The position numbers and the translations under genes were made by a program. Below, in pieces: positions 31,460 to 45,876 of a DNA stretch of 64,000 nucleotides; the stretch's first letter is position 1, and each line of letters opens with the position of its first letter. The stretch comes from Luteimonas aestuarii (GTDB lineage: Bacteria; Pseudomonadota; Gammaproteobacteria; Xanthomonadales; Xanthomonadaceae): positions 27,752-91,751 of the forward strand of contig NZ_SMTF01000013.1 in NCBI RefSeq assembly GCF_004357985.1. The letters run 5' to 3'. Under the pieces are notes generated by a model. It did not search any database, was not told where the DNA came from, and saw only the letters and a program-made list of their open reading frames with translations.

Positions 31460-32272
31460 TCAGTCGCGATGCGTCCCGGCCGGCGGCGAGTCCGGCTGCG
31501 CGTGCAGCCGCAGTCCGTTCAGATCCATCAGCACATGCAAGGCGATGGGCAGCAGCAGGCTGCCGGTGGCCAGGTAGGCACCCATGAACAGGACGCCGAT
31601 GATGCCGGTCGTGACCACGCCGGCGCGTCCCTGGTAGGCGTGGGCCAGTCCGAACACCACCCCGCTGAGCAGCAGGTAGGCCAAGGCCGGAAGCGGCGGC
31701 AGCAGCACCACCATCGCGGCCAGCACGAAGCCCCGGTACACGATCTCCTCGGTCACGCCCGCCGTCAGCGACAGGAATGCGTAGCCGCGGCGCTCGCGGC
31801 GACTGCGCGGCAGCAATGCGGTCACGGCATGGTTGGCCGCCTCCGGTGCCGGCGCCGCGCCCTCGCGGCGCAATCGGTTGACGGCCACCCCACCCGCGAC
31901 GATCGAGACCACCAGCATCAGCACCGTGCCGATCAATACGCCCTTGATGAAACCGGAGCCCGCCGATGCCGCAGCCAGGCTGGACCACTGCGGCCAGGCG
32001 ATGCCGAGCCGCGCCAGCCCGAATCCCGGCGCGAGTGCCGCCAGCAGCAGCACGCCCGCGGCCAACACCCAGGACCAGCGAGTCCAGCTGCGATAGAGCC
32101 GGCTGCGCGCATCGGGCACGCCAGCCGCCAGGTCATCGAGAAAACGGCGGAAAGACACACGGCCCGCAATGGCCTCGCCAATCGCCAGCCATGCCAGCAA
32201 TGCAGTCGTCAGCACGAGGGCGACGGGCCCCGGTGCGATGCCTTCCGCCGGCGTCATGGCACTCTCGAACAT
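31460..32272 (-). CDS. CPBP-family intramembrane metalloprotease
   Basis: A 270-residue integral membrane protein with about seven hydrophobic segments. The Abi/CAAX-protease motifs are complete: E175-E176-x3-R180 in TEEIVYRGFV, FGLAH with H211, and HVLMDLNGL with H246. Relatives cleave prenylated or other membrane peptides, or provide bacteriocin self-immunity; the substrate is unknown. The gene follows gyrA on the same strand after 71 bp that contain a strong hairpin. A second ATG five codons later is also possible. Confidence 0.85.
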   Translation of the reverse strand: MFESAMTPAEGIAPGPVALVLTTALLAWLAIGEAIAGRVSFRRFLDDLAAGVPDARSRLYRSWTRWSWVLAAGVLLLAALAPGFGLARLGIAWPQWSSLAAASAGSGFIKGVLIGTVLMLVVSIVAGGVAVNRLRREGAAPAPEAANHAVTALLPRSRRERRGYAFLSLTAGVTEEIVYRGFVLAAMVVLLPPLPALAYLLLSGVVFGLAHAYQGRAGVVTTGIIGVLFMGAYLATGSLLLPIALHVLMDLNGLRLHAQPDSPPAGTHRD

Positions 32273-32292
32273 CCCCTTCCCCTTCGTTCATC

Positions 32293-32330
32293 GCCAGCGC
32301 GACGCCCGTATCGGGACGCGGCGCGCTGGC
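32293..32330 (-). terminator. Strong stem-loop after gyrA
   Basis: GCCAGCGCG and CGCGCTGGC form a perfect 9-bp outer stem, with an inner CCCG-TAT-CGGG hairpin. It begins 14 bp beyond the gyrA stop. No U-run follows on the minus strand, so it could be a weak or factor-assisted terminator, or an mRNA-stabilising stem. Confidence 0.4.
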
Positions 32331-32343
32331 GCGATGGATGGGC

Positions 32344-34971
<2,628 letters not shown>

Positions 34972-35008
34972 CGAATCAATTGCATCCTGGTTGTGCCGGG
35001 CCGTTCGA

Positions 35009-35060
35009 CGCCTGTATCAGGCGGTGCCCGGAAACGTGGCGACGGGGCCTTCAGGCCCCG
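35009..35060 (-). promoter_or_regulatory. Two hairpins in the gyrA mRNA leader
   Basis: Two compact stems lie in the predicted 100-nt leader: CGCCTG-ATA-CAGGCG (35009-35023) and an 8-bp stem CGGGGCCT/AGGCCCCG with a 2-nt loop (35043-35060). They could affect transcript stability or start-site access. No U-run follows either. Confidence 0.45.
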
Positions 35061-35077
35061 CCGGAAACAGTGCATGG

Positions 35078-35086
35078 ATGATACCA
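35078..35086 (-). promoter_or_regulatory. Candidate extended -10 promoter of gyrA
   Basis: TGGTATCAT on the minus strand is an extended -10 (TGnTATnAT form). Transcription would start near 35071 and give a leader of about 100 nt. Confidence 0.45.
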
Positions 35087-35271
35087 CGAAGGGCCCATTT
35101 CCACCACGATTTTCCGGCGCAAAAACAAGCACTTGCAGGCCATCTCCACGGCATCATCGTGGTCGCGCCCATAAGGCTGGATTGTCGGCGCAGCGGATGG
35201 CTGACAGCTGTCAGTTTCGAGGCGCGACGCATGCGTTGAAAATGACATGCAATCGCCACGAGAGCCACACC

Positions 35272-36084
35272 ATGCATAACCCTCCCCCATCGCCTGCGAT
35301 CACCACCACCAGCCTGCTGCTGCGGATCGCCGCCGCCCTGCTGGCCTGCATCGCGATCTGGAAGATCGGCATGTCGCTGTTGCCCGACGCGGCCACGCCT
35401 GCGCATCGATTGCTCGCCGGCGCGGTCATCACCACCTTGGTTTGCGGCTACCTGTTCGCTGCAGTGCGCATGGACCGGCCGGGACTTCCGTCGCTTGGCA
35501 TCGAACATGCAAGCGACGTGCTGCGCGGCGCATTCGCCGCCGCCGGCCTCTGGTTGCTCACCGCCGTACCGGCCACCCTCCTGCTGCTATGGCTGGGCCT
35601 GGCCAGTGTGCACATGACCAGCGACTGGCCTGCGGCACTCGCCTCGCTCGCCCTGCTGGTTCCGGCCGTGCTGCTGATCGAGGCGATTCCCGAGGAACTG
35701 CTGTTCCGCGGTTACCTGCAGGGGACGCTCGCGCGTCGCATCGCCCCATGGCTGGCGGTGGTTGCACAGACCGTGCTGTTCGTCCTGTTCGCTTGGGCCA
35801 TCGGCGCGACCGATGCGCCGGGACAGTGGTCGTTCCTGCCGGGCTTCGCGCTGATCCTCGGCGGGCTCCGCTTGCTCGGCGGCAACCTCGGCTGGCCGAT
35901 CGGCTTCCATGCCGCACTGATGATCGCAACCCAATGGTTGCTCGCACACGGCCACTTCACCGTGGGCAACGCAATGGCGATTCAGGTGCTTGCGTTCGTC
36001 GCCCTGCCGAGCGCGGTGTATGGCGTGGTGCTGTCGATCCTTGCGCAGGCACGCGACGCGCGAGCGCGGGCGGCGGGGCGCTAG
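35272..36084 (+). CDS. CPBP-family intramembrane protein with an incomplete motif set
   Basis: A 270-residue membrane protein with about eight hydrophobic segments. Motif 1 is intact (E141-E142-x3-R146 in [11 protein letters not shown]) and a motif-3 histidine is present (H213 in GFHAAL). The usual FxxxH of motif 2 reads FVLFAW, so its metal-binding histidine is missing. It may be catalytically weakened or act as a binding protein. Its stop codon overlaps that of mtnA on the other strand through a CTAG. A start ten codons upstream is possible, but neither start has a clear Shine-Dalgarno sequence. Confidence 0.75.
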   Translation: MHNPPPSPAITTTSLLLRIAAALLACIAIWKIGMSLLPDAATPAHRLLAGAVITTLVCGYLFAAVRMDRPGLPSLGIEHASDVLRGAFAAAGLWLLTAVPATLLLLWLGLASVHMTSDWPAALASLALLVPAVLLIEAIPEELLFRGYLQGTLARRIAPWLAVVAQTVLFVLFAWAIGATDAPGQWSFLPGFALILGGLRLLGGNLGWPIGFHAALMIATQWLLAHGHFTVGNAMAIQVLAFVALPSAVYGVVLSILAQARDARARAAGR

Positions 36085-37151
36085 GCGGCGAACAGCGCCC
36101 GCATCGACGCGGTATCCGGCCGCTCGACGATGCCCTTCTCGGTCACGATGGCATCGATCAGGCCGGCAGGCGTGACATCGAACACCGGGTTCCACGCGGG
36201 CACGCCCTCGGCCACGGTGCGGGTGCCGCCGATGGCGAACAGCTCGGTAGGGTCGCGCTCCTCGATCTCGATCGACTCGCCCGAGGCGGTGTCCATGTCC
36301 ACCGTGGACGACGGTGCCACCACCATGAACTTCGCCCCGTGGTGGCGCGCGGCGATGGCCAGCTGGTAGGTGCCGATCTTGTTGGCGACATCGCCATTCG
36401 CACAGATACGGTCCGCACCCACGACCACCCATTGCACCGCACCGGTCTTCATCAGGTGGGCGGCGGCGGAGTCGGCGATCAGCGTGGCCGGGATGCCGTC
36501 CTGCATCAGCTCCCAGGCGGTCAGGCGTGCACCCTGTTGCCACGGGCGGGTCTCGCCCGCGAACACCTTGCCCACCTTGCCCTGCGCCACGCCGGCGCGG
36601 ATCACGCCCAGCGCGGTGCCGAAGCCCGCCGTCGCCAGCGAACCGGTATTGCAGTGGGTGAGCACGCCACTGCCCGGTGCGATCAGCGAAGCGCCGAGGA
36701 TGCCCATCGCATGGTTGGCCGCGAGGTCCTCGGTCTCGATCGCGCGCGCCTCGGCTTCCAGTGCGTCGCGCCAGTCGCTGCCGTCGCCCGCCTGTGCACG
36801 CAGCAGCGCCGCGCGCATCCGCGCCAGTGCCCACGCCAGGTTGACCGCGGTTGGCCGCGCCGCGTTGAGGCGCTGCATCGCAGGTTCCAGTGCAACCGCG
36901 GCCTCGGCGGCACTACCGGCATCCGCCTCACGCGCGGCCAGCGCCACGCCCCAGGCGGCCGCGATGCCGATCGCCGGCGCGCCGCGCACGGCGAGGGCAT
37001 GGATGGCAGCGGCCACTTCGTCGCCGGTGCGGCATGCAAGGTATTCGACGGTAAACGGGAGCTTGCGCTGGTCCAGCAGTTCGAGCGCATCGCCGGTCCA
37101 GCGGATCGGGCGGATGCGGTCGTAGCGGGCGTAATCGATGGCGTCGGTCAT
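36081..37151 (-). CDS. mtnA: S-methyl-5-thioribose-1-phosphate isomerase
   Basis: MtnA isomerises methylthioribose 1-phosphate to methylthioribulose 1-phosphate in methionine salvage. The 356-residue protein shows the [13 protein letters not shown] loop, catalytic C167 in [11 protein letters not shown] and D247 in [19 protein letters not shown], and the eIF2B-like fold through VVAPSSTVD. No other salvage gene is adjacent, so the remainder of the pathway must be elsewhere. The start [11 protein letters not shown] was preferred to an upstream ATG because it matches the family N-terminus. Confidence 0.95.
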   Translation of the reverse strand: MTDAIDYARYDRIRPIRWTGDALELLDQRKLPFTVEYLACRTGDEVAAAIHALAVRGAPAIGIAAAWGVALAAREADAGSAAEAAVALEPAMQRLNAARPTAVNLAWALARMRAALLRAQAGDGSDWRDALEAEARAIETEDLAANHAMGILGASLIAPGSGVLTHCNTGSLATAGFGTALGVIRAGVAQGKVGKVFAGETRPWQQGARLTAWELMQDGIPATLIADSAAAHLMKTGAVQWVVVGADRICANGDVANKIGTYQLAIAARHHGAKFMVVAPSSTVDMDTASGESIEIEERDPTELFAIGGTRTVAEGVPAWNPVFDVTPAGLIDAIVTEKGIVERPDTASMRALFAA

Positions 37152-37197
37152 GCGCGCAGTGTACCGGCGCACGACCGACGCCATGCGTCAGCAGGGC

Positions 37198-37752
37198 CTA
37201 GCGGACCGCGAACTCGGCGCGGCAGCCACGGTCGACCCAGATGCCGCCGCGATCCCAGCCCCAGGTGCGGCCACTGACACAGCGCGCATCCGAAAGCTGG
37301 CGGACCAGGCTCACGCTGCGGTTCACCGCGATATTGCAGCGACGATGGCCGTGGTTGTTCGACTCGCAGCGCACGGTGTGGCCGGCCGCGACCGGAGGCA
37401 CAGGGCGCTGGCCGGGACGATGCTGCGCGCCACGACCCACGGCGAACTCCGCCCGACAGCCGTTGGTCACCCATACGCCGTTGCGGTCATGGCCCCAGTT
37501 GCGCCCTTGCACGCAGCGCTGGTTCGACAGCTGCCGCACCAGGGTTACGCCACCGCGCGTATCGACGCGGCAATGCTGTCGACGATGGTTCTGCGATTCG
37601 CAGCGGACCACCTGACCGGCCGCAGGATGCCCCGGTCGCCCGAAGCCTGCCGATGCGAAGCCACCGTGGTAGCCCGCGGACTGCGCGTGTGCAGCGCCGC
37701 CGGCGAGCACCATCGTCGCGCCTGCGATCAAAGCGGTCATGGACTTGTTCAT
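37198..37752 (-). CDS. Secreted protein with two DUF3011 repeats
   Basis: A 184-residue exported protein of unknown function. A signal peptide (MNKSMTALIAGATMVLAGGA) ends near AHA-Q24. Two repeats of about 58 residues (48-105 and 126-183) share VRCES, LVRQLS, GRxWG, IWVxxGCRAEFAV-type strands and four cysteines each with identical spacing of 10, 19 and 19 residues, which suggests disulfide-bonded modules. GGAGG lies 7 nt before the start. It sits between epmA and mtnA on the same strand; its role is unknown. Confidence 0.8.
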   Translation of the reverse strand: MNKSMTALIAGATMVLAGGAAHAQSAGYHGGFASAGFGRPGHPAAGQVVRCESQNHRRQHCRVDTRGGVTLVRQLSNQRCVQGRNWGHDRNGVWVTNGCRAEFAVGRGAQHRPGQRPVPPVAAGHTVRCESNNHGHRRCNIAVNRSVSLVRQLSDARCVSGRTWGWDRGGIWVDRGCRAEFAVR

Positions 37753-37845
37753 GGCATTTCCTCCGGCGTTCGTGACAGGCACCTGCGCCTGCACGAATGG
37801 AAACGCCCTGCACCCGCTACTTGTTGACCCCTCCGTGGCCCGCAT

Positions 37846-41348
<3,503 letters not shown>

Positions 41349-41394
41349 TCATCCGCCATGGCAGCGCCTTCCGTTCCCGGAAGACGACTCCAGT

Positions 41395-42141
41395 TCACCA
41401 GCGCGGGCTGCGCGTCACCGGCGGCACTTCGTGCTCGCGGTCCCAGGCCCGCATCTCGTCGCGCAGGCCCGCGATGCGCTGGCGGCCCAGCGCGTTGCGC
41501 TGCTCGTCCAGCACCACGCCATCGAGCAGTTCGGCCATGCGCTGCGCGGTGGGCAACATCGCGTCCCACGCGTCCAGCGCGCCCACGGGCGCCGGCAAGG
41601 TGAGGAAGAACGCAATGGCCGGGGTTTCCAGCGCCTGGATCTCGGACATCTCGAAACTGCCCGGTTTGCGGATGTTGGCCACGCTGAAGATCGGGCCACG
41701 CTCGGGATGGCTTTCGACCAGGCGGTGGAACACGTTCATATGGCCATAGGTCAGGCCGGCCTTCTCGGCGGCGACCACGATGTCCGGTCCGCGCAACACC
41801 TGCCCGGCCTTCGCCGCGACGTAGAGCGTGACGATCCTGTCGAAGTCGTCGTTGACGCGCTTGCCCAGCTCGCTGTTCGGCGAAGGCGCGCCGCCCACCG
41901 CCGAATCGATCAGCTCCATCTCGGCCTGCACCGCCTCGTCGCTGCTGTAGTCGTGCGAGGCGGCGATGTCCTGCTCGATCTGCGCGCCCAGCGTGGGCTC
42001 CATGCGGTCGCCGCCGGCGTGTTCGCGCGGCTCGGCCGGCAGGCGCCTGCCCTGCCCCTTGCGGGGCCGCGAGCCGAAGTACCAGATCGCCGCGATCAGC
42101 AGCAGGCCGGCGACGAGGATGCCAATGCGCAATTCGGTCAT
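41395..42141 (-). CDS. zipA: Cell division protein ZipA
   Basis: ZipA anchors FtsZ filaments to the inner membrane. The 248-residue protein has an N-terminal transmembrane helix (about 5-22, IGILVAGLLLIAAIWYFG), a short charged linker that is less Pro/Gln-rich than in enterics, and a C-terminal FtsZ-binding domain from about 105 (DRIVTLYVAAKAGQVLRG, FHRLVESHPERGPIFSVANI). It lies 34 bp after smc and 76 bp ahead of ligA on the same strand. Confidence 0.92.
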   Translation of the reverse strand: MTELRIGILVAGLLLIAAIWYFGSRPRKGQGRRLPAEPREHAGGDRMEPTLGAQIEQDIAASHDYSSDEAVQAEMELIDSAVGGAPSPNSELGKRVNDDFDRIVTLYVAAKAGQVLRGPDIVVAAEKAGLTYGHMNVFHRLVESHPERGPIFSVANIRKPGSFEMSEIQALETPAIAFFLTLPAPVGALDAWDAMLPTAQRMAELLDGVVLDEQRNALGRQRIAGLRDEMRAWDREHEVPPVTRSPRW

Positions 42142-42175
42142 GCGGGCCTCCGGGTGGCGATGATGGGGCTGGCGC

Positions 42176-45100
42176 TCATGCCGCGCCGGCCAGGCGCGCG
42201 GCCTCGGCCAGGTCGACGGACACCAGGCGGCTGACGCCCGGCTCGCGCATGGTAACGCCGCTGAGCTGGGATGCGGCCTCCATCGTCGCCTTGTTGTGGG
42301 TGACGAACAGGAACTGCACGGTCTCGCTCATCTCGCCGACCATGTTGGTGAAGCGGCCGACGTTGGCCTCGTCCAGCGGCGCGTCCACCTCGTCCAGCAG
42401 GCAGAACGGCGCCGGGTTGAGGCGGAAGATGGCGAACACCAGCGCGACCGCGGTCATCGCCTTCTCGCCACCGGACAGCAGCGAGATGTTGGACACACGC
42501 TTGCCCGGGGGCCGCGCCATGATCGCCACGCCGGTGTCGAGCAGGTCGTCGCCGGTGAGTTCGAGGTAGGCATGGCCGCCGCCGAACAGGCGCGGGTAGA
42601 GCTCCTGCACGCCGGCGTTGACGCGGTCGAAGGTGTCCTTGAAGCGGCCTCGGGTCTCGCGGTCGATCTTGCGGATGGCGTCTTCCAGCGTTTCCAGCGC
42701 GCTGTTGAGGTCGGCGTCCTGCGCGTCCAGGTACTCCTTGCGCTGCGCGGCCTCGGCGTGCTCGGCGATCGCGGCTAGGTTGACCGGCTCCAGCCGGCGC
42801 AGCCTGGCGTCGAAGTCGGCGACCATCTTCTCCCACGCCGGTGCGGTGGCTTCGGCGGCGAGATTGGCGATCACCTCGTCCATCGCGAAGCCGGCCTCGA
42901 CCACGGCCGCGCTGAGTTGTTCGGCACGGATCGCCAGTGCCTGCTGGTCGAGGCGGCGCTGCGAGATGGCCTCGCGCTGGGTCACGGCCTGCTCTTCGCG
43001 CTCGTGACGGGTGCGTTCGAAGCCGCGCAGTTCGTTGTCCACGCCTTCCAGTGCGGAACGTGCGGCCCCCAGCCGGCGCTCGGCGTCGACGCGCTGTTCC
43101 AGCGCGGCCTGGCGCTGCTGTTCCAGCGCGGCGACCGGCGAATCGCCATCGGACAGCTGCGCCGCCAGTTCGCCCAGGCGTGCGTCGAGCTGGCCGCGCT
43201 GGCCGCCCATGCGCTGCAAGGCCTGCGCCAGCGCCACCACCTGGGCGCGCTGCGATTCCAGCGTCAGCGCCAGCGCGTGTGCGGCATCGCGGGATTCGCG
43301 CGCGGCATTGCGCGCGGCGTCGCGGGCTTCCACGAGGGCGCGCCGCTCGGCTTCCAGCGCGCCGCGCGCCGATTCCAGCTCGGCCATGCGGCCGACGGCG
43401 TCCTCGAGCTTGCCGCGGGCTTCACGCGCCTGCTGCCCGCTGGATTCCACGGTCTCGCCCAGTTGCGCCAGTTCGGCGTCGATCTTCTCGATCCGCGCCT
43501 TGGCCGAGTCCAGCCGGCCCTGCTGGCTCTGCAACTGGCCAGCCAGCTCCGACACGCTGCGGTGCGCGAGATACAGCTGGCGCTGCGCTTCCTCGCGCTG
43601 CTGCTCGGCCGCCAGCAGGCGCTCGCGGCCAGAACCGATCGCCGACTCCAGTTCCTGTTCGCGCGCCTGCAGTTCCTCGATCTCGCCGCGCAGCGTCTTG
43701 ATCTCGCGCTCGCGCAGCAGCGCGCCCTGCTTGGCCGCACCGGAGCGCACCACGCGCACCCAACCGGCCCCCAGGCGTTCGCCGTTGCGGGTGATGACCG
43801 ATTCGCCCTCGCCCAGCCGCGCCTGCAGCGCGCGGGCATCGGCCAGGCTGTCGGCACCGTGCAGGCGCGACAGCAGGCGACGGACCGCCAGCGGCCCCTG
43901 CACCTTGGCCGCCAGCGAGGTCGGCGCGAAGCTGGCCTCGCCGGTCGCGGCCGACACCAGCGCCAGCCGGCCCTCGCCCAGCTCGCCCAGCGCATCGACC
44001 AGCGCCTCGGGCGCATCCACCAGTACGCCCTCGATCAACTGGCCCAGCGCGCCTTCGACGGCATTTTCCCAGCCCGGCTCGACCACCAGCTGCTCGCCCA
44101 CGCGCGCGGCCGAATCCAGCCCGCGCTGGCGCAACCATTCCACGGCCACGCCCTGCTCCTGCCCCAGTGCGGCGTGCTGCAGCGTTTCGAGAGAGGACAG
44201 GCGGCCACGCGCCTGCTGCGCCTGCTTGCGAACTTCGGACAAGTCATTCTGTGCGCTGCGCTGCTGGTCCTGCAGCTCCACCGCGGCCTGCTTGCGCTCT
44301 TCGAGTTCCAGGGTCAGCCCGTCGAGCGACTCACGATGTTCGTCGTGCTGGACCTGCAACGCTTCGAACGCCTCGATCAGCGCCACCAGATCCAGGCCGG
44401 CACGCTCGCTGCCGAGTTGTTCGCGGCGGCGGTCGGCTTCCAGCGACTGACGATCAAGGTAGTCGACGCGCGTGCGCTCGACATCCCCGGCCCGCGAGGC
44501 CTCGCCCTGCTCGCGCGTATGCGCTTCCCAGCGCTGCTGCCAGTCGGCCAGCGCTTCCTCGGCGTTGCGCAGCGCCTCCTGCCGGATGCCGTCGTCGTCG
44601 CGCAACGCCTCGAGCTGCGGCTCGGCATCGGCGATGGCGGACTGCAGCACCTCCAGCCGCGCTTCGTCGCCGCTGATGTGCGCACCGATCTCTTCCAGCG
44701 CGTGGCGGGTTTCCTCGCGCGCCTTGTGCAGGCGCTCGGTCAACTCGCGCTGGTGCGCGATCTGCTGCTCCACCCGGGCCAGCGTGCCGCCGACTTCGTA
44801 GCTCTCGGCCTGCGCCTTGTTGAGCGCCTCGGCGGCCTCCTCGCGGCGCACGCGGCCGGTTTCCAGTTCGCGTTCGGCCTCGCGCTGTTCGGCGATCAGC
44901 TGCTGCAGGCGGGTTTCCTCCTGCGACAGCCCTTCGCGCAGGCCCTGCAGTTCGGCGTCGAGCGCGCGGAACTCCAGCGCCTTCCATTCCGCGTCGCGGA
45001 TCCTGCGCTCGGCCTGGATGGCGGTGTACTGCTCGGCCTGCTTCGCCTGCCGCGCAAGATGCTGCAGCTGCTTGCCGATCTCCTCGCGCAGGTCGCCCAG

Positions 45101-45679
45101 GCGGTCGAGGTTCTCGCGGGTGTGGCGGATGCGGGTTTCGGTTTCCTTGCGCCGCTCCTTGTACTTGGAGATGCCGGCCGCTTCCTCCAGATACACGCGC
45201 AGTTCTTCGGGCTTGGCGTCGATGACCTGGCTGATCATGCCCTGCTCGATGATCGAGTAGCTGCGCGGCCCCAGGCCAGTGCCGAGGAACAGGTCGGTGA
45301 TGTCGCGGCGGCGGCACTTGGCGCCGTTGAGGTAGTAGCTGCTCTGGCCGTCGCGGCTGACCGTGCGCTTGACCGAGATCTCGTTGAACGCGGCGTACTC
45401 GCCGGCGATGGTGTGGTCGGAGTTGTCGAAGATCAGTTCGACCGTGGCCTGCGACACCGGCTTGCGGGCGGTGGAGCCGGCGAAGATCACGTCGGTCAGC
45501 GAGTCGCCGCGCAGGCGGCTGGCCGAGCTTTCGCCCATCACCCAGCGCACCGCGTCGATGATGTTCGACTTGCCGCACCCGTTCGGGCCGACCACGCCGG
45601 TCATGTTGGTCGGCAGGTGCAGCGTGGTGGGATCGACGAAGGACTTGAATCCGGACAGCTTGATGGTGGACAGGCGCAT
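42176..45679 (-). CDS. smc: Chromosome segregation protein SMC
   Basis: A 1167-residue condensin ATPase. The N-terminal head carries Walker A GPNGCGKSN at 31-39; two long coiled coils rich in Glu, Gln, Ala and Arg surround a hinge near residues 520-670 (ALGQLIEGVLVDAPEALV). The C-terminal head has the signature LLSGGEKAMTAVAL and Walker B FCLLDEVDAPLDEAN. The start MRLSTIKLSGFKSF is nine codons inside the open frame, matching the family. Upstream, a TATACT box at 45818-45823 may be its -10, with weak support. Confidence 0.97.
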   Translation of the reverse strand: MRLSTIKLSGFKSFVDPTTLHLPTNMTGVVGPNGCGKSNIIDAVRWVMGESSASRLRGDSLTDVIFAGSTARKPVSQATVELIFDNSDHTIAGEYAAFNEISVKRTVSRDGQSSYYLNGAKCRRRDITDLFLGTGLGPRSYSIIEQGMISQVIDAKPEELRVYLEEAAGISKYKERRKETETRIRHTRENLDRLGDLREEIGKQLQHLARQAKQAEQYTAIQAERRIRDAEWKALEFRALDAELQGLREGLSQEETRLQQLIAEQREAERELETGRVRREEAAEALNKAQAESYEVGGTLARVEQQIAHQRELTERLHKAREETRHALEEIGAHISGDEARLEVLQSAIADAEPQLEALRDDDGIRQEALRNAEEALADWQQRWEAHTREQGEASRAGDVERTRVDYLDRQSLEADRRREQLGSERAGLDLVALIEAFEALQVQHDEHRESLDGLTLELEERKQAAVELQDQQRSAQNDLSEVRKQAQQARGRLSSLETLQHAALGQEQGVAVEWLRQRGLDSAARVGEQLVVEPGWENAVEGALGQLIEGVLVDAPEALVDALGELGEGRLALVSAATGEASFAPTSLAAKVQGPLAVRRLLSRLHGADSLADARALQARLGEGESVITRNGERLGAGWVRVVRSGAAKQGALLREREIKTLRGEIEELQAREQELESAIGSGRERLLAAEQQREEAQRQLYLAHRSVSELAGQLQSQQGRLDSAKARIEKIDAELAQLGETVESSGQQAREARGKLEDAVGRMAELESARGALEAERRALVEARDAARNAARESRDAAHALALTLESQRAQVVALAQALQRMGGQRGQLDARLGELAAQLSDGDSPVAALEQQRQAALEQRVDAERRLGAARSALEGVDNELRGFERTRHEREEQAVTQREAISQRRLDQQALAIRAEQLSAAVVEAGFAMDEVIANLAAEATAPAWEKMVADFDARLRRLEPVNLAAIAEHAEAAQRKEYLDAQDADLNSALETLEDAIRKIDRETRGRFKDTFDRVNAGVQELYPRLFGGGHAYLELTGDDLLDTGVAIMARPPGKRVSNISLLSGGEKAMTAVALVFAIFRLNPAPFCLLDEVDAPLDEANVGRFTNMVGEMSETVQFLFVTHNKATMEAASQLSGVTMREPGVSRLVSVDLAEAARLAGAA

Positions 45680-45876
45680 GCGGCGTTGGGCTTCCACCGG
45701 CCGCACCGACTCCCTTCGGGACGCGCCGCCGGCTAGATGTGATTCAGGTTGAAGTCATTACGCCAAGCCATTGACCGGATTGGCGCACTTGCGGCGGGAA
45801 AGCCGCGCTGGTGGCCGAGTATAACGGGCATGCGCAGGATCGTCGCCGCACCGGCCCCGGTGCCATCGACCCCCAT

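Larger units (their letters stand above)
34972..35271. other. Divergent 300-bp region between gyrA and a CPBP gene
   Basis: This gap holds the gyrA promoter and leader (described separately). The half nearest the CPBP gene contains no clear promoter; an in-frame ATG at 35242 lies within it, but the later ATG was preferred. No RNA gene was recognised. Confidence 0.5.

Noticed and set aside
42917..45736. 939-codon plus-strand open frame opposite smc
   Set aside because: Leu/Ala/Gln-rich shadow of the SMC coiled coils, without family motifs.
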